This document shows positions 41,365 to 48,735 of a stretch of 64,000 nucleotides of DNA, in pieces; within the stretch, counting starts at the first letter, position 1; every line of letters starts with the position of its first letter. The notes below the pieces were generated by a model. That model did not search any database, had not been told where the DNA came from, and saw only the letters and a list, made by a program, of their open reading frames with translations. The position numbers and the translations under genes are program-made. This DNA is from Dyadobacter sp. (GTDB lineage: Bacteria > Bacteroidota > Bacteroidia > Cytophagales > Spirosomataceae): NCBI RefSeq assembly GCF_017744695.1, contig NZ_JAGIAS010000003.1, forward strand, positions 496,001-560,000, given 5' to 3'.

Positions 41365-44300
41365 CTAGAAGTTGACATTGATACCCAACTGAAAACTGCG
41401 TGTAGCCGGATTATTCCGTCCCACGAAACCGATGAGGTTGGTCCCGGAGCCAAATGTAAGGGCCTCCGGGTCGTACCCGCGGAATGGCGTATTCAAAAAG
41501 AGGTTTGTACCGGTAAAATTGAATCGTACAACTCCTTTGAAAACGGTTTTGGCCAATGCAGCTTTCGGAATCGCGTAGGAGAGGCTCACCGTACGTAACC
41601 GGAACCATGAACCATCCTGGATATTGAATTGCGCGGAATTCCCCATGTAACGTGCCGTCGATGGGTTGTAGAATGCATCGTCGAGCACTACCGACTTGGT
41701 ATTGGGCACATAGGTTACCGAATTATCGGCACCTTTTTGTTCGACAACACCTTTAAACACGACCCGCTCGTAGCGCCGACCGGTAATCTCGATCGAACCG
41801 GAACGGAATGCATTGCGCTCGCCGAGATCGACCACGTCGCCACCCTGTCGCCATTCAAGCAGGAATGAAAGACCTATTCCGCGGTAGTTGAAGGAGTTGG
41901 TGAGTCCGGCCGTCCAATCGGGTAATGCGTTGCCCCAAGGCACAGTTACCTGGCTCGTAAGCGGAAACCCGTTCGACTGGATGAGCAACTGGCCATCCGG
42001 CGCACGCAGGTAGTCGAGACCCCACAGTTCACCGAGCTTGCTGCCTTCCCGCACTTTCAACACACCGCGGCTGCCGTTGTCGAAATAGGAGATTTCTTCA
42101 AGCTCATCCGGCATTTCAATCACCCGGCCAGACATTTTTGTAAAATTCAATGACATATCCCAATTGAACCGAGCCGTCTGCACCGGCTTGAAACTGGCTA
42201 GCAACTCGACACCCTTATTACGGATCAGGCCGATATTGGTATAATAAAAGGAATAGCCCGATACATTCGAAACAGGCGCACGAACGATCTGATCCTTGCT
42301 GTCCATCGTAAAATAGGTAGCATCGAGCATGAGCCGGTTCCGGAAAAACCGTAGCTCGGTACCGAATTCGAGCGAAGTCGTGCGCTCGGGTTTCAGGTTA
42401 TCCGCCGCAGTCGTAGACCGCCGGACATAGCCGGGCACCGTATTACCAAACGGAAAATTGTCTGCCAGCTCGTAATACACGCCAATCACGTACGGATCCG
42501 TGCCCTTACCTACCTGCGCCCACGACGCGCGAAGCTTTCCGTAGCTGAGGATATTGTTTTTGGGCAGGTTTTCCGTGAAAATATATCCGGCGCTGAACGA
42601 AGGATAAAAGAAGGACCTGTTAGCCTTGGGGAGCGTCGAAACAATGTCGTTCCGGCCGGTCGCATTCAGGTACAACACATCCTTATAACTCAGCTTGGCA
42701 TCCGCAAAAAAACTCACGATGCGGTATTGCAGCGGCGAATAGAAGCGCTTTTGCTGGTTACGGTAACTGCTGATTTCGTCGGTAAAAGGCGCTTTCCATC
42801 CTTCGCCGCGTTCATAATAGCTGTCAGGCCGTTTGCTGCCCACCACTGAGTTCCCGACCATCAGCGAACCATTCCAGTTTTCATTGAACTGCTTCGTGGC
42901 TGTCAGATATAAGTTGGAATTGATTTCACGGTAATTGATATACTCCCTGATCAAAAAACCTTTGACGGCCGTGCCTACATCGAAAGTACTGTCGACCTGC
43001 CGCTTGCGCCGCTCGTTGAAAGCGTCCAGGGTAATCTGGTATTTGGCCGTGAGCCAGCCGGTAACATTGTAATTCAATGTCAGATCGGCGATATAGCGAT
43101 TGACCGCATCGATCCGCGGGCTCTTTTTGACGAGATAAACGGGATTATCCGTAAAACCGGGCAAAAGATTCTTGTAGGATCCATCCGGGTTCAGATAGTC
43201 GTTTACATCATAGGTATTCGGCCAGTACGACAATGCACTGAATACTGATTTATCGCCGGCAGGCGGGCGTTTTCCGCCGGAACGAATGTAGTTGAACGAG
43301 CCCGAGGCAGAAAAGCGCTTGGTAAAATTATAGGTACCGGCAATTTTAGCGGAAGTCCTTTCAAAATAGGTGGCCGGCACGATTCCTTGCTGGTAGTTAT
43401 GTCCTGCCGAGACATAGATGTTGCCCTTTTCACTTCCTTTAGTGAGTGTAATATTATTATTGGTACGAAAACCAGTCCGATAAAAGCCGCGGAAATTGTC
43501 ATAAATGTGGTCGGTTGTATTGCCGATGATCGATGGCCCGAACGACTGGTAGGGCGTCCGCTGGCGCACTTCCGTAGGCGAAATGAACTCCCCGAAACGG
43601 CCTTGCAGAAAGCGTGTCTGGATATCGGGTGACTTCCCCAGCACATCCACTCCACCTGATAGCGACACCGAGACATTCAGCTTCCCCGATTTGCCGCGCT
43701 TGGTGGTGATGATAATGGCGCCGTTGGAGGCCCGCAAACCATAAAGCGCCGTTGCAGCGGGACCTTTCAGTACAGAGATACTCTCGACATCGTCGGGGTT
43801 AATGTCGGCGGCGCGATTGGTATTGGCAAACTGCTCCGAGGCGCCGGGAGAAGCTGAACCTGCGCTCGGCAACGGGTTGCCGGCTGTGGTAGCATTACTG
43901 ATAATAATGCCGTCAATCACAAACAATGGCTGATTATCGGCGCTTCCGCTGAGCGAGGTAATGCCCCTGAGGATGATGTTCACCCCGGCCCCTGGTGCGC
44001 CGCCCGAGCCGGTAATCACCGCGCCGGCAATCTTCCCCTGCAATGCCCCTACCATATTCGGATTGCCTGATTCTTTGATTTCATCGGACCGGATCGACTG
44101 TACCGAGTAACCGATCGCCCGCTTTTCCTGCGTTTGCCCGAGCGCAGTCACCACCACCTCATCGAGCATCGACACATCCGCCTCCATTTGCACATTTACA
44201 TCTGAACGCTGGTTACCCAGAAGCACCTCTTGCTTCTTAAAACCGATAAAACTGAATACCAATACAGCACCAGGTCCGGCTTGCACCGAATATCCCCCCT

Positions 44301-44484
44301 TTTCATTGGTAGAAGTACCTTGGGAGGTCCCTTTGACGCTCACACTTACGCCGGGAATTTCAACCCCGTCTTTGTCCGTGACTTTGCCCGTCACCGGCCC
44401 GCTTTGCGCCCAGGCGGCATTACAGCAGAATGCCATCATCAGGCAAAGCAACGTCATGTTGTTGTGAAGTAGTTTTTTCATCAT
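41365..44484 (-). CDS. SusC/RagA TonB-linked outer-membrane transporter (pair 3)
   Basis: 1039 residues: signal peptide (about 1-26), carboxypeptidase-regulatory-like domain (VTGKVTDKDGVEIPGVSVSVKG), plug with SMLDEVVVTALGQTQEKRAIG and NPMVGALQGKIAGAVI, then barrel ending QLGINVNF. The plug start VTALGQTQEKRAIGYSVQ marks a different SusC subfamily from pairs 1 and 2. The SusD stop/start arrangement (6-bp gap) shows a tight operon SusC-SusD-lipoprotein. It is divergent from blaI across 220 bp, so the two may share regulation. Confidence 0.94.
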   Translation of the reverse strand: MMKKLLHNNMTLLCLMMAFCCNAAWAQSGPVTGKVTDKDGVEIPGVSVSVKGTSQGTSTNEKGGYSVQAGPGAVLVFSFIGFKKQEVLLGNQRSDVNVQMEADVSMLDEVVVTALGQTQEKRAIGYSVQSIRSDEIKESGNPNMVGALQGKIAGAVITGSGGAPGAGVNIILRGITSLSGSADNQPLFVIDGIIISNATTAGNPLPSAGSASPGASEQFANTNRAADINPDDVESISVLKGPAATALYGLRASNGAIIITTKRGKSGKLNVSVSLSGGVDVLGKSPDIQTRFLQGRFGEFISPTEVRQRTPYQSFGPSIIGNTTDHIYDNFRGFYRTGFRTNNNITLTKGSEKGNIYVSAGHNYQQGIVPATYFERTSAKIAGTYNFTKRFSASGSFNYIRSGGKRPPAGDKSVFSALSYWPNTYDVNDYLNPDGSYKNLLPGFTDNPVYLVKKSPRIDAVNRYIADLTLNYNVTGWLTAKYQITLDAFNERRKRQVDSTFDVGTAVKGFLIREYINYREINSNLYLTATKQFNENWNGSLMVGNSVVGSKRPDSYYERGEGWKAPFTDEISSYRNQQKRFYSPLQYRIVSFFADAKLSYKDVLYLNATGRNDIVSTLPKANRSFFYPSFSAGYIFTENLPKNNILSYGKLRASWAQVGKGTDPYVIGVYYELADNFPFGNTVPGYVRRSTTAADNLKPERTTSLEFGTELRFFRNRLMLDATYFTMDSKDQIVRAPVSNVSGYSFYYTNIGLIRNKGVELLASFKPVQTARFNWDMSLNFTKMSGRVIEMPDELEEISYFDNGSRGVLKVREGSKLGELWGLDYLRAPDGQLLIQSNGFPLTSQVTVPWGNALPDWTAGLTNSFNYRGIGLSFLLEWRQGGDVVDLGERNAFRSGSIEITGRRYERVVFKGVVEQKGADNSVTYVPNTKSVVLDDAFYNPSTARYMGNSAQFNIQDGSWFRLRTVSLSYAIPKAALAKTVFKGVVRFNFTGTNLFLNTPFRGYDPEALTFGSGTNLIGFVGRNNPATRSFQLGINVNF

Positions 44485-44500
44485 AATCAGTCAGGTGTCG

Positions 44501-44517
44501 TTACATGATACATGTAA
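44501..44517. promoter_or_regulatory. Dyad in the SusC 3 leader
   Basis: TTACATG and CATGTAA form perfect 7-bp arms around ATA, 17-33 bp upstream of the SusC 3 start codon. It could be a protein-binding site or a small leader hairpin. Confidence 0.4.
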
Positions 44518-44656
44518 TTTACAATTCGTTCTTTAAAAAGTATTAATATAAATCACAATAAGACAACAAAAGGTAACATATCGATTACCCAGCGGCGCAT
44601 TAGAAGCTGCCCGATGCGCATATTTTTTTTCAAGTTTTATTTCAAAAAATATTATT

Positions 44657-44692
44657 ACTAGAAAAATAGTTTGTTAACTATAAAAATAGTTT
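44657..44692 (+). promoter_or_regulatory. Tandem BlaI-type operator pair
   Basis: Two 16-bp copies, ACTAGAAAAATAGTTT (44657-44672) and ACTATAAAAATAGTTT (44677-44692), differ at one base and start exactly 20 bp apart. Each is a dyad ACTA-N6-TAGT. They end 12 bp before the blaI start codon, where autorepression by the encoded BlaI-family repressor would be expected. Confidence 0.65.
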
Positions 44693-44704
44693 CATATTTA
44701 CGGT

Positions 44705-45073
44705 ATGGAACTTGAAAAGCTGACCAATAAAGAAGAAGAAGTAATGCAGGTACTATGGAAGCTGGGCACCGCATTTGTGAAAGACATGCTTCCGCTTTTT
44801 ACCGAGCCGAAGCTGCATTACAACACCGTATCGACCATTATCCGGAATCTGGAAGAAAAGGGCTATGTATCGCACCGGCAATTCGGGAATACCTATGAAT
44901 ATTTCCCTGTCGTGAAGCAGGAGGATTACCAGAACCATTTCGTGTTGGGGAAAGTCGTTGGAGGCTATTTCAACGATTCCTATAAAGACCTCGTTGCCTA
45001 TTTCGCGAAGCAGGAAAAAGTGACGCCGGACGATCTGCGCGAGATCATCCGGATGATCGAAGAAGGAGCGTAG
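44705..45073 (+). CDS. BlaI/MecI/CopY family transcriptional repressor
   Basis: 122 residues, the usual length. The N-terminal winged helix starts ELEKLTNKEEEVMQVLWKLG, and the recognition region includes LHYNTVSTIIRNLEEKGYVSHRQFGNTYEYFP. The C-terminal half is a dimerising helical segment containing the residues normally cut or displaced on induction. It acts as a dimer on dyads, and two near-identical dyads lie directly upstream. A membrane M56 peptidase gene follows after 32 bp, giving the classical repressor/sensor-protease pair. In Bacteroidota such pairs need not concern beta-lactams; no beta-lactamase gene is in the window. Confidence 0.94.
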   Translation: MELEKLTNKEEEVMQVLWKLGTAFVKDMLPLFTEPKLHYNTVSTIIRNLEEKGYVSHRQFGNTYEYFPVVKQEDYQNHFVLGKVVGGYFNDSYKDLVAYFAKQEKVTPDDLREIIRMIEEGA

Positions 45074-45105
45074 AGTATTGATGTACCACATTAATCCGCC
45101 GACTT

Positions 45106-46866
45106 ATGCTGATCCCTTACCTCATGAAAGTCAGCCTGGTGCTGGCCGTGCTCACATTAGCTTACCGCTGGCTGATCCAGTTTGAAACATTTTCGAGACT
45201 TAACCGTGTGCTCCTTTGGCTCAATGTGGCCGCAGCCTGGACATTACCGCTCGTAAGCCTGCCGAGTTGGGGGCCGGTGGAAGTGCAAACGGAGTTTCAC
45301 CAAAGCATTCCGAAAGTAGTGGAGAAACTTCCGGCACTCGGCCCATCACTGGCGGGTATTCAGTCCGAACCATTTAAAACGCAAATCGCAGCCGCGGAGC
45401 CTTCCATGACTGTTGCCGATTGGCTGCTGGTCATGTATTTTGCAGGGATGATGATTTTTTCCGCCCGATTGCTATTTCAATTAAGCCGATTGTTCATTAT
45501 CGTCGCAAAAGGCCACGCCGAACAATATGCGGGCGGCAATCGCATTCTTCGTGTCGCAGGCTCGGCACCTTACTCATTTTTTAAATGGATCATTCTTGAT
45601 CCGTCCAAGCATTCCGATTTTGAGTTGCGCAACATTATCGCGCACGAAACCGAACATTCCCGGCAATGGCACAGTGCCGACCTCCTGCTGACCGAAATTC
45701 AGAAGATCTGCCTGTGGTTTAACCCGTTTGCGTGGATTCACCAGAAACTCGTACGGGAAAACCTCGAATACCTCGCCGACCGCGCCGTACTGGACAATGG
45801 TATTGAGAAAAAGCAATATCAATACAACCTCCTGCATACGGTCATGCGCACGCAGGACTTGCCGTTGACCAATTCATTTGCCCAGTCGCTGCTCAAAAAA
45901 CGCATTAAAATGATGAACCGGAAGCCCTCGCATTATCTGGTTTGGGGTAAATATGTGGCGGTGCTCGCATTGGTTTACATTTCATCGGCATTCGTTGCGC
46001 CTTATCGGGAGCAGATTGTTGAGCTCGCGCCGGAAATGATCAAGCCATTTGTGAAGCCATTGGTAGGAGAAGTGATTACACGAACCGAGCCTGCAAAAGA
46101 CACACTTACAAGTACAATAAAAAACGAAGAAACCAACCCGGTTCCATTACACGCAAAACTTGTTGGTGAAGTATATGACACACTTCGGATTGCACAGGAC
46201 TTAGGACCAAAAGTTAAAGGGATTTTTGTCCGAAATGACACCTTATACTGGGCTATTACACCTTTAATGACGTGGGAGCAGATCAATGATATGAAACCCG
46301 AACTCAAAAAATTCGGCTACGACATGACTATCAATAAGTTGCAATACGACCCATTGCAGAATTTTATCACCTCTATTTCAGTACACGTTAAAGGTCAAGG
46401 CAGTATGGGCGAAGGTGATGAAGGCGATGATAGTACTACGCCTATGAAAGGTTACTCCGGTTTTGTGCGGAAAGGCGGCCTCGGCATGGGCCAAAGTCCA
46501 CCAGCTCCATTGCGAAGCGAAATGGAAAGAGATTATCGGAGTGCATTAGCCATTAAGAAGGAAAAAGAGGTTGAATTTTTTGAGAAGAACCTCTTCGGTA
46601 CTATTGGGCCTAATTCGGGTGGCTCGATAAACGAGGGATTTTTTGACGGCAACGGCAACAAAGGATTGCTGGAAAGGGAAGGCTTTGGAAAATCAGAGCA
46701 AAACACGCTGCTATTTACTGACAAGCACGCCAATTCCGAATTTTACATTAATACCAACCGCTCGACCCGCGAAGAGGCAAGCAAACTTACCGTCGATAAA
46801 ATCAAGAAGATTTCTTTCCGGGAAAACAACCAGCACAAGACCTACTTTGTCATTTACACCAAATAG
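45106..46866 (+). CDS. M56 family (BlaR1-type) membrane metallopeptidase
   Basis: 586 residues. Membrane helices lie at about 7-22, 35-52, 104-128 and near 290-308. The zinc site HETEH (180-184) sits in the cytoplasmic loop before helix four, within NIIAHETEHSRQWHSADLLL, followed by the third-ligand region RENLEYLADRAVL. This is the BlaR1/MecR1 protease layout. The C-terminal extracytoplasmic part (about 310-586) is not a penicillin-binding domain; it is polar, rich in Gly and charged residues, and ends KTYFVIYTK. It should cleave or release the BlaI partner on an unknown signal. Confidence 0.9.
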   Translation: MLIPYLMKVSLVLAVLTLAYRWLIQFETFSRLNRVLLWLNVAAAWTLPLVSLPSWGPVEVQTEFHQSIPKVVEKLPALGPSLAGIQSEPFKTQIAAAEPSMTVADWLLVMYFAGMMIFSARLLFQLSRLFIIVAKGHAEQYAGGNRILRVAGSAPYSFFKWIILDPSKHSDFELRNIIAHETEHSRQWHSADLLLTEIQKICLWFNPFAWIHQKLVRENLEYLADRAVLDNGIEKKQYQYNLLHTVMRTQDLPLTNSFAQSLLKKRIKMMNRKPSHYLVWGKYVAVLALVYISSAFVAPYREQIVELAPEMIKPFVKPLVGEVITRTEPAKDTLTSTIKNEETNPVPLHAKLVGEVYDTLRIAQDLGPKVKGIFVRNDTLYWAITPLMTWEQINDMKPELKKFGYDMTINKLQYDPLQNFITSISVHVKGQGSMGEGDEGDDSTTPMKGYSGFVRKGGLGMGQSPPAPLRSEMERDYRSALAIKKEKEVEFFEKNLFGTIGPNSGGSINEGFFDGNGNKGLLEREGFGKSEQNTLLFTDKHANSEFYINTNRSTREEASKLTVDKIKKISFRENNQHKTYFVIYTK

Positions 46867-46868
46867 CA

Positions 46869-46894
46869 GAAGGCGGCCCAAATGAGCCGCCTTC
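46869..46894. terminator. Hairpin between convergent M56 and phospho-sugar mutase genes
   Basis: Perfect arms GAAGGCGGC / GCCGCCTTC with an 8-nt loop, followed on the plus strand by ACGTTTTATT. The minus side lacks a T-tract. Confidence 0.65.
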
Positions 46895-46920
46895 ACGTTT
46901 TATTAACCTATTACAAGGTC

Positions 46921-48684
46921 CTATTTCAAATTCAGCTCCTCGCCAATCGCTTTCACTTTCTCTTTCAACGAAGCGTAAACGCTGTCGAAATCCTCGTTCT
47001 TCTCCAACGCAGCGCGCACGCCTACGTAGAATTTGATTTTCGGCTCGGTACCGGACGGGCGACAAGTGAACTTCGTGCCGTCTTCGGTGAAGAACTGTAA
47101 CACGTTCGACGACTCGATACCCATTTCGCCCGATGGAATGGAAACCGTGCTATCCGATTTGAAATCGGTCGTTGTCAATGCTTTGTAGTCGTCCATTCTC
47201 ACAACCGGCGATCCCGCGATGGTTTTCGGAGGATTGGCACGGAAGTCGGCCATCATTTGCTGGATTTCATCGGCGCCCGATTTACCTTTTTTGGTAAGTG
47301 AGATCAGCCCTTCGTAATAGAAACCGAACTGTTTGTAGATTTCCATCAGCATATCGAACAGGCTCAGGCCTTTGTCTTTGGCATAAGCCGTCAGCTCGGC
47401 GATCATTGCACAAGACGCGATTGCATCCTTGTCGCGCACCGCGTCGCCGATCAGGTAACCGTAACTTTCCTCACCGCCGCCGATAAACTGCTCCTGGCCT
47501 TCTTTCTCGCGGATTACCTGTGCGATATATTTGAAGCCCGTAAGCGTGTTATAGCATTTCACATCGTATGCCGCCGCCATTTTATCGATCAGGTCGGTGG
47601 TAACGATCGTTTTACAAACAAACTGCGTCCCGGTGAGCTTACCTGCGTCCTTCCATGCATTCAGGAGATAGTAAATGAGCACGCTGGCTGTCTGGTTGCC
47701 ATTCAGGAGCTGGATTTCTCCGTGGTGGTTTTTCACAGCGATACCCACGCGGTCGGAATCAGGGTCGGTACCCATTACCAGGTCCGCATCGATTTCCTTC
47801 GCCTTCTCCACAGCTTTGGACATTGCCTCGCTTTCTTCCGGGTTTGGATAAACCACCGTCGGGAACTGGCCATTGCCTTTCGGTTCAGCCTGCTCCTGGA
47901 TGACCGTCACCGCCTCGAAACCCATTTTACTCAACAATTGCGGTACCAGGGTCACGCCGGTTCCGTGCAATGGCGTGTACACGATCTTAAGGTCTTTCTG
48001 CCGCTCCAATGCCCCTTTCGAGATCGAAAGCGAGAGGATATGGTCGATATATTTTCCATCCACATCGGCACCAATTTTGGTAATCTTCGAAGCATCGCCG
48101 TCAAATTTCACCTGGTCGATGGACGTGATGGCATTCACTTCGTTAATAATGTTGGTATCGTGCGGCGCTACCACCTGCGAACCATCGGTCCAGTAGGCTT
48201 TGTAGCCATTGTATTCTTTCGGATTGTGCGAAGCCGTCACCACTACACCGCTTTTACAACCCAGCAAACGGATCGCGAAGGAAAGCTCGGGCGTAGGACG
48301 CAACGCTTCAAAAAGGTATACCGAAATCCCGTTAGCTGTGAAAATATCGGCAATGATTTTCGCAAACTCATCCGATTTGATCCGGCTGTCATAAGCCACT
48401 GCCACGCTTTTGGCCTCATTCGGGAAAGCTTTGTTCAAATAATTAGCCAATCCCTGCGTAGCGGTACCTACGGTGTAGCGATTCATACGATTGGAACCAA
48501 TACCTATCAGGCCTCTCAACCCGCCCGTTCCGAATTCGAGGTCTTTGTAAAACGCATCCGTCAGTTCAGTATCGTTGCCTTCATCGATCAATTGTTGAAT
48601 GGATTGTTTCGTATCGATATCATAATCACCGTTGAGCCAGCTGCTCACTTTGGTCATCACATTCGGTTCCAATTTTGCAGTCAT
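46921..48684 (-). CDS. Phospho-sugar mutase (alpha-D-phosphohexomutase family)
   Basis: 587 residues, typical of the long phosphoglucomutase/phosphomannomutase type in Bacteroidota. Motifs: the phosphoserine loop VVTASHNPKEYNGYKAYW, the metal loop GTDPDSDRVGIAVK, the sugar-binding loop GGGEESYGYLIGD, and the phosphate loop CRPSGTEPKIKFYVGV near the end. It interconverts hexose 1- and 6-phosphates in the cytoplasm, linking glycogen or envelope sugar synthesis to glycolysis. The GH63-like glucosidase gene lies 51 bp upstream on the same strand, so a shared role in glucan turnover is plausible. Confidence 0.93.
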   Translation of the reverse strand: MTAKLEPNVMTKVSSWLNGDYDIDTKQSIQQLIDEGNDTELTDAFYKDLEFGTGGLRGLIGIGSNRMNRYTVGTATQGLANYLNKAFPNEAKSVAVAYDSRIKSDEFAKIIADIFTANGISVYLFEALRPTPELSFAIRLLGCKSGVVVTASHNPKEYNGYKAYWTDGSQVVAPHDTNIINEVNAITSIDQVKFDGDASKITKIGADVDGKYIDHILSLSISKGALERQKDLKIVYTPLHGTGVTLVPQLLSKMGFEAVTVIQEQAEPKGNGQFPTVVYPNPEESEAMSKAVEKAKEIDADLVMGTDPDSDRVGIAVKNHHGEIQLLNGNQTASVLIYYLLNAWKDAGKLTGTQFVCKTIVTTDLIDKMAAAYDVKCYNTLTGFKYIAQVIREKEGQEQFIGGGEESYGYLIGDAVRDKDAIASCAMIAELTAYAKDKGLSLFDMLMEIYKQFGFYYEGLISLTKKGKSGADEIQQMMADFRANPPKTIAGSPVVRMDDYKALTTTDFKSDSTVSIPSGEMGIESSNVLQFFTEDGTKFTCRPSGTEPKIKFYVGVRAALEKNEDFDSVYASLKEKVKAIGEELNLK

Positions 48685-48735
48685 AATCAGTTAAATAGAA
48701 TTAATTAAGAGAATTTTAAAATGTATGTATCGTCC

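Noticed and set aside
40648..41598. Plus-strand ORF of 316 codons across the SusD 3 / SusC 3 junction
   Set aside because: It spans two clear minus-strand genes and shows no family pattern.
47722..48708. Long plus-strand ORF opposite the phospho-sugar mutase
   Set aside because: The minus-strand frame carries every mutase motif; the plus frame has none.
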